A stretch of 64,000 nucleotides of DNA from TWA4 sp034086685 (GCA_034086685.1 JAXDZY010000028.1:1-64000); one strand, 5' to 3'. Counted from the first letter of the stretch, positions 17,725 through 26,361 are shown. Program-made: numbers and translations. The notes: generated by a model from the sequence alone, not told the origin.

Positions 17725-18498
17725 TTAATTCCCGCACTCAATGCTGATCTCATTGAACATGGTCAGGATCTCTTCCGTGTCCATGGATGCTTTTTCCTTA
17801 CCTTTTTTATCCAGCACCACATTGCCCTGATGCATCATCAGAAGGCGGTTTCCATATTCCACCGCATAGCGCAGGTTGTGGGTGACCATGATGGTGGTGA
17901 CCTGTTTTTCCTTTACCACTTTATCTGTCAGTTCCATGACAATCTCTGCTGTTTTCGGGTCAAGCGCTGCTGTATGTTCATCCAGAATCAGCAGTTCGAT
18001 GGGCGTCATGGTGGCCATGAGAAGTGCCAGTGTCTGGCGCTGGCCGCCGGAAAGAGCGCCGACTTTTGTATAAAGCTTATCTTCAAGACCCAGATTCAGC
18101 CCGTGAAGCAGTTCCTTATAGTAATCAATTTTATGCTTTTTCAGCCCTCGCTTCAGATTGTAGGGTTTGCCTTTATTATCGGCGATGGAAAGATTTTCCA
18201 GTATCGTCATGGAGGGACAGGTTCCTTTGGCGGGATCCTGATATACACGGCCGATTTTTCGTGTACGGATAAAATCCTTCTGTTTTGTCAGATCATCTCC
18301 GTTGAAAAGTATTTTTCCGCTGTCCAGATCAATACTTCCGCAGATCAGATTCAGCATGGATGTTTTTCCGGAACCGTTGCTTCCCACCACAGACACAAAT
18401 TCCCGGTCGGAAACAGTCAGATTGAAATCCTTAAACAGGCAGAGTTCATTCACTGTACCCGGATTATAGTATTTATTAATATGCTGTAACTCAAGCAT
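17725..18498 (-). CDS. trpZ: ABC transporter ATPase, predicted tryptophan importer
   Basis: 257 residues. The Walker A GSNGSGKTS, the signature LSGGQRQTLALLMA, and the Walker B LLILDEHTAALDP with the H-loop MVTHN are all intact, so it should hydrolyse ATP at the inner face of the membrane. It overlaps the permease gene by eight bases. It belongs to the ATPase group that works with PF04392-type binding proteins. The tryptophan assignment rests on the T-box leader of this operon, which carries a TGG specifier. No other ATPase for this import system is in the window. Confidence 0.9.
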   Translation of the reverse strand: MLELQHINKYYNPGTVNELCLFKDFNLTVSDREFVSVVGSNGSGKTSMLNLICGSIDLDSGKILFNGDDLTKQKDFIRTRKIGRVYQDPAKGTCPSMTILENLSIADNKGKPYNLKRGLKKHKIDYYKELLHGLNLGLEDKLYTKVGALSGGQRQTLALLMATMTPIELLILDEHTAALDPKTAEIVMELTDKVVKEKQVTTIMVTHNLRYAVEYGNRLLMMHQGNVVLDKKGKEKASMDTEEILTMFNEISIECGN

Positions 18499-19369
18499 TT
18501 GATTTCACCTTCCTTTTCCGTTCCCGTCCCAGGACCAGAATAATCAGGAATAATACAGCTGTAACCAGCTTCAGATCCTGAGAATCCATATAGCGGATTG
18601 CAACGGCGACACATGCCTTGTAAATAAGAGAACCGATAATAACCGATGATGTGGCCCGCAAAAATGAAGCATTTTTAAACAGGCTGGTACCGATAATTAC
18701 GCTGGCAAGACCGATAACAACAGTACCGGTACCCATTGATATGTCAAAATATCTCTGCTGCTGGGCAAAGATGCATCCTGACATGCACACCATACCGTTG
18801 GCAAGTGCCAGTCCCAGTATCTTGACACGTCCCTGATCAATACCCATGGCTGTTACAATTGTCTCATTATCTCCTACAGCCCGCAGTAAAAATCCGGATC
18901 GTGTGCGCAGATACCAGTCCAGAATATATTTCACAAGCAGAGTAAACACCAGAATGATCACCAGATTATGATAAGGACTCAGTACTTCCGGAAGCGCTGC
19001 CGTCAATTTGTTTTCAAAAATCGTCACCTTATTATAAATAGGAAGATTTGCTCTTCCGGCAATCCTCAGATTCACACTGTACAGGCCTGTAAACATGATG
19101 ATACCGGCCAGCAGGTCACGGACTCCCATTTTCACATGAATAACACCTGTACAGATTCCCACCAGAACACCTGCCGCAAAACAGATGGGGAGGGTAATCA
19201 GCGGATTGATATCCTTACTGATCATGACCGCCGCAATGGCTGCTCCCATGGGGAAACTGCCGTCCACAGTCATGTCGGGAAAGTCCAGAATTTTATAAGT
19301 GATATATACCCCCATTGCCATAATGGAATATATCAGTCCCTGTTCCAAAACACTTAATACTAAAGTCAC
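18491..19369 (-). CDS. trpY: ABC transporter permease, predicted tryptophan importer
   Basis: 292 residues with about nine membrane helices in the branched-chain-type (BPD_transp_2) arrangement. The loop RTRSGFLLRAVGDNETIVTAMGID is the coupling segment that contacts the ATPase. The start is GTG at 19369, with AGAGGTG placed about five bases upstream. The gap to the binding-protein stop at 19426 is 56 bases. A single permease gene implies a homodimeric channel, as in this family. Substrate inference comes from the operon's T-box. Confidence 0.9.
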   Translation of the reverse strand: MTLVLSVLEQGLIYSIMAMGVYITYKILDFPDMTVDGSFPMGAAIAAVMISKDINPLITLPICFAAGVLVGICTGVIHVKMGVRDLLAGIIMFTGLYSVNLRIAGRANLPIYNKVTIFENKLTAALPEVLSPYHNLVIILVFTLLVKYILDWYLRTRSGFLLRAVGDNETIVTAMGIDQGRVKILGLALANGMVCMSGCIFAQQQRYFDISMGTGTVVIGLASVIIGTSLFKNASFLRATSSVIIGSLIYKACVAVAIRYMDSQDLKLVTAVLFLIILVLGRERKRKVKSNA

Positions 19370-19425
19370 AATGACACCTCTTATGAGTGATTTTATTCTA
19401 CAGTAAAGTTTATTTTTCTGTGAGT

Positions 19426-20508
19426 TTATTCTACAACAATTTCGTCAAAGGTTTCTACTGCATCACTGATATATGCTTCATCCAGCTTCATGCCGATCTT
19501 ATCTGCTGCTGCTGTGTTAACATACAGCTGTGCTGCTTCGGCTGCGGCAAATTTCATGTCAGATGCTTTTGTCTCGCCTTTCAGAATACCTGCTGCCATC
19601 TGGCCTGTAACCTTGCCAAGTTCCACATAATCAATACCCATGGAAGCTACGCAGCCGCTCTTAACCTGCTCGATCTCACTGCCGAATACGGGAATTCCTG
19701 CTGTATTTGCCTGTGCAAGTACAACCTGCAGTGCCTGAACTACAGTATTGTCAGTCAGATTGCAGATGCAGTCAACCTTGGTAACCAGATCGGTGGCTGC
19801 CAGTTCAACTTCGCTTACTGTATTGATACCTGATTCAACAATCTCAAATCCGTATTCTCCGGCCAGTTCCTTGTATGTTTCAATTGTGCTGACAGAGTTT
19901 GCCTCACTGGTGGTGTACAGGATACCGATTTTCTTTGCATCGGGCATCATGGTACGGATCATCTTCAGCTGTTCGGATACAGGAAGTACATCGGATGTAC
20001 CTGTCACATTGCCTGTGGAAGTTCCGTCTTCATTGGCCAGGCCTGCCGCAACCGGATCAGAGATTGCAGTGTACACAACCGGTATGTCCGTATCCATACA
20101 TGCATTATATGCTGCTGCTGCTGCAGGTGTTGCAATGGCACATACCATATCCACTTTCTGAGATACAAAACTGTCTGCGATGGTGGCTGCCGTACCGGTA
20201 TCAGCCTGTGCGTTCTTATATTCCACTGTCAGATTCTCACCTTCCACGATTCCGTTGTCGGCCAGACCTGCCAGAAAACCTTCACGGCAGTTATCCAGAG
20301 AACCGTGCTCCGCAAACTGCGAAATGCCGATCGTGTAGGAGTCACCTGCTGCGGATGCATCACTGCTTCCCTGTGTCTGGCCGGCTTCTGTTGTTCCTGC
20401 TGCGGCTGTGGTGCCGCCGGAAGAACTGTCAGAGCTGCTTCCACATCCTGTCATTAAAGACACTGCCATCATTGCGCTTAACATTAATGCTGCCATTTTT
20501 CTTTTCAT
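19426..20508 (-). CDS. trpX: ABC transporter substrate-binding lipoprotein, predicted tryptophan-binding
   Basis: 360 residues from ATG at 20508. An upstream in-frame ATG (20523) overlaps the GGAGG site and is rejected. A signal peptide ends in the lipobox LMTGC with lipidated Cys22, followed by a Ser/Gly linker. The body, from IGISQFAEHGSLDNCREGF onward, is the two-lobed PF04392 (ABC_sub_bind) fold, with NTAGIPVFGSEIEQVKSG near the hinge. Members of this family under Trp T-boxes are the predicted TrpX proteins. First gene of the operon, directly below the leader. Confidence 0.9.
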   Translation of the reverse strand: MKRKMAALMLSAMMAVSLMTGCGSSSDSSSGGTTAAAGTTEAGQTQGSSDASAAGDSYTIGISQFAEHGSLDNCREGFLAGLADNGIVEGENLTVEYKNAQADTGTAATIADSFVSQKVDMVCAIATPAAAAAYNACMDTDIPVVYTAISDPVAAGLANEDGTSTGNVTGTSDVLPVSEQLKMIRTMMPDAKKIGILYTTSEANSVSTIETYKELAGEYGFEIVESGINTVSEVELAATDLVTKVDCICNLTDNTVVQALQVVLAQANTAGIPVFGSEIEQVKSGCVASMGIDYVELGKVTGQMAAGILKGETKASDMKFAAAEAAQLYVNTAAADKIGMKLDEAYISDAVETFDEIVVE

Positions 20509-20587
20509 AACTGTTTCCTCCATTCAATTCCTGTGTTCTAAACTGTGAAGCTGTATGAGAATTCTGAATCTCTCCTGCTTCAACAAC

Positions 20588-20620
20588 AAAAAACCGCCTC
20601 AGGCTGTCTGCCTGAGACGG
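20588..20620 (-). terminator. regulated terminator of the Trp T-box
   Basis: CCGTCTCAGGC pairs with GCCTGAGGCGG (plus 20594-20620, five-base loop), followed on the minus strand by TTTTTTG. The T-box core just upstream must pair with part of this stem to form the competing antiterminator. Confidence 0.9.
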
Positions 20621-20842
20621 TAAATATCAAATCATAAACCGCGGGACCACTCACTTTGACGTAATTGTCCACTCATTCCATGCACCATCATGCATGCCGG
20701 CTGGATAACGGGTCCGGTTCCCGGCTTAACGCCCTCGAAAGTCCATTCAGACCTATCCATCCGTACCGCAATCTCAGCACCTGCGGCTCTCTGTGATTTC
20801 TGTGATAAGCTTACTTGCTCTTTCTCATCGGTTTATCAATCT
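20588..20842 (-). promoter_or_regulatory. T-box riboswitch, tryptophan-specific (TGG specifier)
   Basis: Minus-strand leader between the promoter at 20849-20877 and trpX. In order it has a Stem I region beginning CAGAGAGCC, the specifier-loop context GAA-TGG-AC with TGG at 20743-20745, the T-box core AGTGGTCCCGCGG at 20639-20651, and a strong terminator at 20588-20620. T-boxes bind uncharged tRNA through the specifier codon and the TGGN bulge, switching from terminator to antiterminator. TGG selects tRNA-Trp, so the transporter should be made when tryptophan is scarce. Start inferred from the promoter; end taken as the terminator U-run. Confidence 0.92.
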
Positions 20843-20848
20843 GACAAT

Positions 20849-20877
20849 AAAATAATACAGAAAAAGTGATTTGTCAA
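20849..20877 (-). promoter_or_regulatory. promoter of the tryptophan transporter operon
   Basis: TTGACA at 20872-20877, 17-base spacer, TATTTT at 20849-20854. The -35 is perfect and the -10 matches four of six. Transcription would start near 20842, placing the whole T-box in the leader. Confidence 0.75.
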
Positions 20878-20890
20878 GCACTTTTTGCTG

Positions 20891-22075
20891 TCATTTTACG
20901 CAATAGCTGCAGGGCGTATACCCTTTTTTCTCCAGTGCGGATTTTGACAGTGTTGTTGTTTCACAGTTGTCTGCTCCTTCTTCCGGTGCATAGCGGCAGT
21001 CCGCTTTATGGAATTTACCGGTGTTTGTGTTGATGTAATATGTGATTTTCTTTGAAGATTTTTTGCTGCCGGATGAGGATTCCGATACATTCCGGTCATC
21101 CGGGTCAGTGGCCTGAGATGCACTTCCCGGTTCGCCTGCTTTCCAGGACTCACTGGGCGACATGTTCCATGTGATGTTCTTTCCGTCACTTTTCAACACA
21201 ATGGTACCCTGTTCATCTGTTCTGAAAACCTTTACCCCCATGGAGCGCAGACGGTTGAGCACTTCAGCATGGGGATGCCCGTAGCTGTTGCCTTCACCTG
21301 CACTGATCACCACATATTCCGGAGAAACTTCTTCCATAAATTCTTCCGTGCTGGCTGTCTTGCTGCCGTGATGAGCTGCTTTATAAACATCTGCCTTCAG
21401 CGAAATGCCATTTTCCAGCATGTCTGCTTCGGAATCCTCTTCTGCGTCCCCGGTTAATAAAAATTTCTTATCTCCATGAGTCAGTATCAGACCGATGGAA
21501 TAGTCATTGGCCTGACCTGCGTATGTATCATTGGGAGCCACAATGGTAAATTCCGCTCCTCCCAGCTTCCAGGTGGAACCCACTTTCGGCTGCTGCCGTT
21601 TCAGATTTTTATTTTTAATTACCTGAACCACATCATCATATGTTTTCGTATCTTTGGAATAATCGGGCATAAACACATGCTTTGCACCGAATTTGTACAG
21701 AATGACATCCAGTCCTCCTATGTGGTCCGAATCGGGATGCGTACCGATTACATAATCAAATCCCGTAATCCCCTTGCTTTCCAGATAGGACTGAATCTCT
21801 GTTCCCTGATCATTTTTTCCCGCATCAATCAGCATGGAGTGCCCGTCACAGGTAATCAGAGTGCAGTCTCCCTGCCCCACATCCAGAAAATGCATCTCCA
21901 GCGTACTGTTTTCTGCGCTGCCTTCCCCTCCGGAAACCGCATTTGTACTGTCCGGTCCGCTGCGGATCACGATTTCAACGTCTCCGCAGCCGCTGCAGAA
22001 GATCATCATCACAAATACAAGCAGAACGCAAAGCAGCCGCTTTATTCCCTTTATCCGACAATTTTTTTTCAACAT
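20891..22075 (-). CDS. exported ComEC/Rec2-like metallo-beta-lactamase-fold lipoprotein
   Basis: 394 residues from ATG at 22075 (a GTG at 22084 is possible). A signal peptide ends in the lipobox FCSGC. Residues ~60-300 are the MBL domain most like the C-terminal part of ComEC: FLDVGQGDCTLI, THPDSDHIGGLD with the metal-binding HxDxDH, LLTGDAEEDSE and KAAHHGSKTAS. A Ser-rich linker follows, then a short C-terminal module with YINTNTGKFHKADCRYA and GYTPCSYC, whose Cys pairs probably bind zinc. ComEC-type MBL domains are linked to DNA strand degradation during uptake; here the protein is a free surface lipoprotein with no channel. Target unknown. Confidence 0.85.
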   Translation of the reverse strand: MLKKNCRIKGIKRLLCVLLVFVMMIFCSGCGDVEIVIRSGPDSTNAVSGGEGSAENSTLEMHFLDVGQGDCTLITCDGHSMLIDAGKNDQGTEIQSYLESKGITGFDYVIGTHPDSDHIGGLDVILYKFGAKHVFMPDYSKDTKTYDDVVQVIKNKNLKRQQPKVGSTWKLGGAEFTIVAPNDTYAGQANDYSIGLILTHGDKKFLLTGDAEEDSEADMLENGISLKADVYKAAHHGSKTASTEEFMEEVSPEYVVISAGEGNSYGHPHAEVLNRLRSMGVKVFRTDEQGTIVLKSDGKNITWNMSPSESWKAGEPGSASQATDPDDRNVSESSSGSKKSSKKITYYINTNTGKFHKADCRYAPEEGADNCETTTLSKSALEKKGYTPCSYCVK

Positions 22076-22207
22076 AATTTTCACCAGCCTTTTTCAGAGT
22101 ATTTCTATTATATTGAATAAAACTGATTATGACAAGCCTGTAAATCTGTTTCTTCAGCTTCCATCCTTTCTGTCTATAAATAGCCTTTCTTTTCTGTGTT
22201 TTTCAAT

Positions 22208-22236
22208 TTGATTTCCTGCTGTCATTCTGTTATGCT
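22208..22236 (+). promoter_or_regulatory. candidate selD promoter
   Basis: TTGATT (22208-22213), 17 bases, TATGCT (22231-22236), about 40 bases before the selD start. Both hexamers are partial matches. Confidence 0.5.
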
Positions 22237-22275
22237 TAAATGTATGAAATCTTCAATAGATAAAGGAGTCTTTTT

Positions 22276-23319
22276 ATGGAAACTGAAGTAAAACTGACAA
22301 AACTGGCTCAGTGTGCCGGCTGCGGTGCCAAAGTTGGAGCCGGAACTCTGGCAAAACTGCTGGCTGATTTTCCCACAAGATTCGATGAGCGGCTGATCGT
22401 GGGATTTGATAAAAGTGACGATGCTTCCGTTTATGTAATCACGGAAGATACAGCTCTGGTGCAGACCATTGATTTTTTCCCGCCGATCGTGGATGATCCT
22501 TATATGTTCGGACAGATTGCAGCCACCAATGCCCTGAGTGATGTGTACGCCATGGGCGGACAGCCGAAGCTGGCACTCAATGTCATGTGTGTAACGGCTG
22601 ATATGGATAAGGCAGCTACTCAGGAGATCCTGCGCGGCGGCTATGAGAAAGCCTATGAGGCGGACACCATCATTACCGGCGGTCATACCATCGAAAACAC
22701 GCAGCCTCTGTACGGACTTTCCGTATCCGGTTTTGTGCATCCCAAAAAGGTTCTGACCAATTCCGGTGCTCACCCCGGTGATGTACTGATTCTGACCAAG
22801 CCTCTGGGTGTAGGAATTCTGACCACAGCTGCCAAGGCTGATATGATTGACAATCCTGCACTGATGAACCGGATTTATGCACAGATGGCCACTCTGAATA
22901 AAGCAGCCCGTGACCTGATGGTAAAATATGAGGTACACAGCTGTACCGATGTGACCGGATTCGGTCTCATGGGACACAGTTTCGAGATGGCCCAGGGCAG
23001 CGATGCCACCATCCACTATAATGTATCTTCCATCCCCTATCACAAAGAAGCCTTTGAGATGGCAGAAATGGGAATGATTCCCGCCGGTGCGTACCGCAAC
23101 CGTCATTTTGCAGAAGCCGGAGTAACTGCTGATCCATCCATTCCTCTGGCCATGCAGGATATTTTATATGATCCTCAGACCTCCGGCGGCCTGCTCATCG
23201 CAGTAAAGGAAGAAGATGGACAGAAACTGATCCGGGAACTGAAGGACAGCATCCCCTGTGCCGAAATCATCGGCTATGTAACAGAAAAGCAGGACAATTC
23301 CATCCTGCTTCATCCGTAG
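22276..23319 (+). CDS. selD: selenide, water dikinase (selenophosphate synthetase)
   Basis: 347 residues, the usual length. SelD makes selenophosphate from selenide and ATP, the selenium donor for selenocysteine and selenouridine. The N-terminal QCAGCGAKVG aligns with the catalytic loop of known SelD proteins: Cys16 takes the place of catalytic Cys/Sec17 of E. coli and Lys19 that of Lys20, while the second loop Cys is Ala18. IVGFDKSDDASVY, TIDFFPPIVDDPYMFG and DVYAMGGQP give the ATP and metal sites. It is a Cys form with no in-frame TGA. AAAGGAG lies seven bases before the ATG. It faces the desulfurase gene tail to tail. Confidence 0.95.
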   Translation: METEVKLTKLAQCAGCGAKVGAGTLAKLLADFPTRFDERLIVGFDKSDDASVYVITEDTALVQTIDFFPPIVDDPYMFGQIAATNALSDVYAMGGQPKLALNVMCVTADMDKAATQEILRGGYEKAYEADTIITGGHTIENTQPLYGLSVSGFVHPKKVLTNSGAHPGDVLILTKPLGVGILTTAAKADMIDNPALMNRIYAQMATLNKAARDLMVKYEVHSCTDVTGFGLMGHSFEMAQGSDATIHYNVSSIPYHKEAFEMAEMGMIPAGAYRNRHFAEAGVTADPSIPLAMQDILYDPQTSGGLLIAVKEEDGQKLIRELKDSIPCAEIIGYVTEKQDNSILLHP

Positions 23320-23363
23320 ATTCCCATTGACGGTTACACCGGTATTTTTGCGGCAGCAGTATT

Positions 23364-24542
23364 TTACTGCAGCAGCAATTCCTGCAAGGCCCTGGCTGCT
23401 TCTTCCACATCTTCCATGGTGTTGGTATGTCCAAATGAAAAACGAATGGTTCCTGTGGGATAAGTTTCCAGGGTTTTGTGCGCACTGGGCGCACAATGGA
23501 GGCCCACACGGGTCATGATTGCATACCTGGAATCCAGTTCAAAAGCCACCCTGGCCGGATCCTGCTTTAAGGGCAGAATAGATACCACTGCCGTCCTGTT
23601 TTCCGTATTCCGTTTTCCCACAATTCTGAACGGTCTGATTCCATCCCGCTGATGCGCATTTTCCATTTCCTGCAGCTGCTGCAGAAATGCCTCCGTCAGC
23701 CTCAGCTCTTTTTCATATATGGATCGTATTCCGGTTTTTTCCAGATAATCCAGCGCCGCATGAAGGCCGGCAATTCCCGGAAGATTGGGAGTCCCTGCCT
23801 CAAATCGATCCGGCATAAAAGACGGGATCTCCTCTGTATGTGAAATACTGCCGGTTCCCCCTGAAAGAAGCGGTGTCATGGAGGATACCATTTCCTCCGT
23901 ACACAAAAATCCGCCTGTTCCCTGCGGTCCAAGAAGCCCCTTATGTCCTGTAAATGCCAGAGCATCCACTCCCAGCTTCTCCATATCCACAGGCAGTACT
24001 CCTGCTGTCTGCGCTGTATCCAGAATGAATTTAAGACCATGCTCTCTGCAGAAGCTCCCCACCTGTTCTGCCGGCATTACCGTACCGCAGACATTGGATG
24101 CATGCAGCATGATCACTGCCCTGGTCTGAGGCTTCAGCAGCTTTTCCATCTCCCCTGCAAGCAGTTCCCCCTCTATCGAGCAGGGAATCCGGTCAAAGCA
24201 GACTCCCTGCTGCTTTAGCTGACGCAAAGGCCTCATAACAGCATTGTGTTCCATGGAAGAAACCAGAACATGATCACCGGGATTTAAAAAGCCTTTCAGA
24301 ATCATATTCAGACTGGTGGTAATATTCGGCGTAAAAATCACATTTTCACACCGGTCAAAATGAAACAGGCGGCACAGCTGTTCTCTGGTCTCCAGTACCA
24401 TGTCCTCTGCCGTATAGGCATCCTCATAACCACCCCGATTAATATTGGTACCATTTTCCGTCATATACCGGTACACGGCCTCCGGTACCTGCGTTGGTTT
24501 CGGAAATGTCGTACTTGCCTGATCAAGATAAATTTTTCTCAT
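23364..24542 (-). CDS. class V aminotransferase, cysteine desulfurase / selenocysteine lyase-like
   Basis: 392 residues from ATG at 24542 with GAGG nine bases upstream; an upstream start at 24611 would overlap the promoter. Landmarks are YLDQASTTFPKP, the PLP lysine Lys201 in FTGHKGLLGPQG, His99 in MEHNAV, and Cys350 in GLHCAPSAHKTLE, the likely persulfide or perselenide cysteine. Such PLP enzymes remove S (or Se) from cysteine (or selenocysteine). Placement between selD and the selenium-transport operon makes delivery of selenium to SelD the likely job, an inference from context; NifS/IscS-type sulfur transfer is the alternative. Confidence 0.88.
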   Translation of the reverse strand: MRKIYLDQASTTFPKPTQVPEAVYRYMTENGTNINRGGYEDAYTAEDMVLETREQLCRLFHFDRCENVIFTPNITTSLNMILKGFLNPGDHVLVSSMEHNAVMRPLRQLKQQGVCFDRIPCSIEGELLAGEMEKLLKPQTRAVIMLHASNVCGTVMPAEQVGSFCREHGLKFILDTAQTAGVLPVDMEKLGVDALAFTGHKGLLGPQGTGGFLCTEEMVSSMTPLLSGGTGSISHTEEIPSFMPDRFEAGTPNLPGIAGLHAALDYLEKTGIRSIYEKELRLTEAFLQQLQEMENAHQRDGIRPFRIVGKRNTENRTAVVSILPLKQDPARVAFELDSRYAIMTRVGLHCAPSAHKTLETYPTGTIRFSFGHTNTMEDVEEAARALQELLLQ

Positions 24543-24582
24543 GTAAAATTCCTCATTTCTCTTAAGAGTCCATCTGAAAATC

Positions 24583-24611
24583 ATCTTATCACAACCGGCT
24601 TCATCATGCAA
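24583..24611 (-). promoter_or_regulatory. candidate promoter of the desulfurase gene
   Basis: TTGCAT (24606-24611), 17 bases, TAAGAT (24583-24588) preceded by an extended TGA. About 40 bases above the 24542 start. The rest of 24543-24799 shows no other gene; it holds the divergent promoter area for yedE. Confidence 0.5.
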
Positions 24612-24799
24612 ATCGTACAGGATTATTTTGTTTTTTCTCAGTTTATTTATCAGTTTTATCTATATATCCGCCTTTTTTCAGCAGGAAATCAATTGGAAGA
24701 TTTTGCTTATCCATGTTATCATTCTTTTAACTGCAGGGGATTTTCTCAGTTTTTTACAGTCTCCCGTCCCCTGTAAAAAAAGAAAGGATCTACAAACAT

Positions 24800-25879
24800 A
24801 TGAAAAATGAAAAAACTTTCATCACTGTGGCCGGCGTAATTATCGGCCTGATTGCAGCTGCGCTGGTTTATTTCGGAAACCCTGCCAACATGGGCTTCTG
24901 CATCGCATGCTTCCTGCGTGATACCTCCGGTGCGCTGGGGCTCCACTCTGCTGCAGCTGTTCAGTATATCCGCCCCGAAATCATCGGCCTGGTACTGGGT
25001 TCCTGCATCATCGCTCTTGCAACAAAAGAATTTGCTCCCCGCGGAGGCTCCGCCCCTGTCACCCGTTTTATTCTGGGATTTTTTGTCATGGTCGGCTGCC
25101 TGATGTTCCTTGGCTGCCCGTTCCGGATGATTTTGCGTCTGGCAGGCGGCGACCTGAACGCATTATTCGGTATTATCGGCTTTGCTGCAGGTATCGCTGC
25201 AGGTGTATTTTTCCTGAACAGAGGCTATACACTGAAGAGAAGCTACAAAATGCAGAAACTGGAGGGATTCGTATTCCCCACGATCCAGATCGCATTTCTG
25301 ATTCTGCTGGTGGCTGCACCTGCTTTTATTCATTTTACTGAAGCTGACGGAGGTCCCGGTGCCAAACATGCAGCAATTGCCATTTCCCTGGCTGCAGGTA
25401 TCATTGTCGGCATTCTGGCTCAGCGTACCCGTCTCTGTATGGTAGGCGGCATCCGTGATGCCATTCTCTTCCATGAGACAAAACTTCTGTTCGGTTTCAT
25501 TGCAATTCTGGTCAGCGCATGCATCGGCAATATCATTCTCGGCGCTGTAACAGGCAATACTTATTTTACACTGGGTATGGCCGGCCAGCCTATTGCCCAT
25601 ACCGATGCTCTCTGGAATGCTCTCGGCATGCTGCTGGCAGGATTCGGCTGCGTACTTCTGGGCGGATGTCCTTTAAGACAGCTGATTCTGGCAGGTGAAG
25701 GCAATACCGACTCCGTTATGGCTGTGATCGGTCTGATGGTGGGCGCTGCTTTCTGCCATAACTTCGGACTGGCATCTTCAGGAGAAGGTCCCACTGCCAA
25801 CGGTAAAATCGCTGTTATTATCGGTATCGTTGTTGTTACTGTCATTGCAGTCATCAACTCCAGCCGAAAAGAAGCCTGA
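24800..25879 (+). CDS. yedE: YedE-family putative selenium transporter
   Basis: 359 residues with about ten membrane helices, two internally similar halves of the YeeE/YedE (sulfur/selenium transport) type. Conserved cysteine motifs are GFCIACFLRD (residues ~33-42), LGCPFRMILRLAGGD, RTRLCMVGGIRD and LGGCPLRQLILAGEGNTDS. YedE-type proteins beside TusA-like and Se-carrier genes are the predicted selenium importers of selenium-using bacteria; experimental proof is limited. AGAAAGGA lies eleven bases upstream. First gene of a three-gene plus operon, with the next start 22 bases downstream. Confidence 0.9.
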   Translation: MKNEKTFITVAGVIIGLIAAALVYFGNPANMGFCIACFLRDTSGALGLHSAAAVQYIRPEIIGLVLGSCIIALATKEFAPRGGSAPVTRFILGFFVMVGCLMFLGCPFRMILRLAGGDLNALFGIIGFAAGIAAGVFFLNRGYTLKRSYKMQKLEGFVFPTIQIAFLILLVAAPAFIHFTEADGGPGAKHAAIAISLAAGIIVGILAQRTRLCMVGGIRDAILFHETKLLFGFIAILVSACIGNIILGAVTGNTYFTLGMAGQPIAHTDALWNALGMLLAGFGCVLLGGCPLRQLILAGEGNTDSVMAVIGLMVGAAFCHNFGLASSGEGPTANGKIAVIIGIVVVTVIAVINSSRKEA

Positions 25880-25900
25880 TAAAATCTAGGAGGATTAAAA

Positions 25901-26107
25901 ATGAAGACAGTAGACGCAAGAGGATTATCCTGTCCCGAACCGGTTATCATGACAAAAAAGGCTCTGGCATCAAAAGACAGCAGCTATGAAGTTCTGGTGG
26001 ACAACGTAACCGCCAGAGAAAACGTAACCCGTTTTGCAGCACATCAGGGTTATCAGGTATCAGTCACTGAACAGGGTGATGATTATCTTCTTACTCTGAC
26101 AAAATAA
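25901..26107 (+). CDS. TusA/YedF-like sulfurtransferase, selenium-associated
   Basis: 68 residues, a single SirA/TusA domain. VDARGLSCPEPVIMTKKAL holds the CPxP motif with Cys11, which carries a persulfide or perselenide. A strong AGGAGG lies before the ATG. In the related YedF proteins this domain leads a longer protein; here it is the stand-alone short form. Placed between YedE and the Se/S-carrier protein, it probably receives selenium after import and hands it on toward SelD. That flow is inference from gene order. Confidence 0.9.
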   Translation: MKTVDARGLSCPEPVIMTKKALASKDSSYEVLVDNVTARENVTRFAAHQGYQVSVTEQGDDYLLTLTK

Positions 26108-26109
26108 TC

Positions 26110-26361
26110 ATGAACGAATATATTGCTACCTTTTTTTCACATTTCGGTGCTGCGCGTTTCAAAAAAAACTGCACCCGGCAGGGATATCCTGCCCAGGTCA
26201 TGCCCGTTCCCAGAAGTCTCAGTTCTTCCTGCGGAACCTGCGTAAAATACCGCACACCGGACGACCCTGTACCCGGTGAACACTTACAGGAAATCGAACA
26301 GATTGTGCGAATCACCGGTGATGATCAGTATGAGACAGTCTATAAGGCAGAAAATATCTGA
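26110..26361 (+). CDS. DUF3343 / putative Se-S carrier protein
   Basis: 83 residues with the PF11823 pattern: an N-terminal strand YIATFFSHFGAARFKKNC, a PVPRSLSSSCGTC segment with Cys41 and Cys44 as the likely chalcogen-carrying pair, and a short acidic tail. It starts two bases after the TusA-like stop without its own clear ribosome site, so it is probably translated by coupling. The family co-occurs with selenium-use genes across bacteria. The exact reaction is not established. Confidence 0.88.
   Translation: MNEYIATFFSHFGAARFKKNCTRQGYPAQVMPVPRSLSSSCGTCVKYRTPDDPVPGEHLQEIEQIVRITGDDQYETVYKAENI

Noticed and set aside
22222..23106. Minus-strand frame of 294 codons
   Set aside because: Antisense to selD, which is a complete and well-conserved gene; no ribosome site.
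22276..23319. Selenocysteine-containing SelD
   Set aside because: The catalytic position is an ordinary Cys codon and the frame has no in-frame TGA.
24628..24810. 60-codon hydrophobic plus-strand frame before yedE
   Set aside because: No ribosome site, and it overlaps the yedE start in another frame; probably a chance frame in AT-rich upstream DNA.
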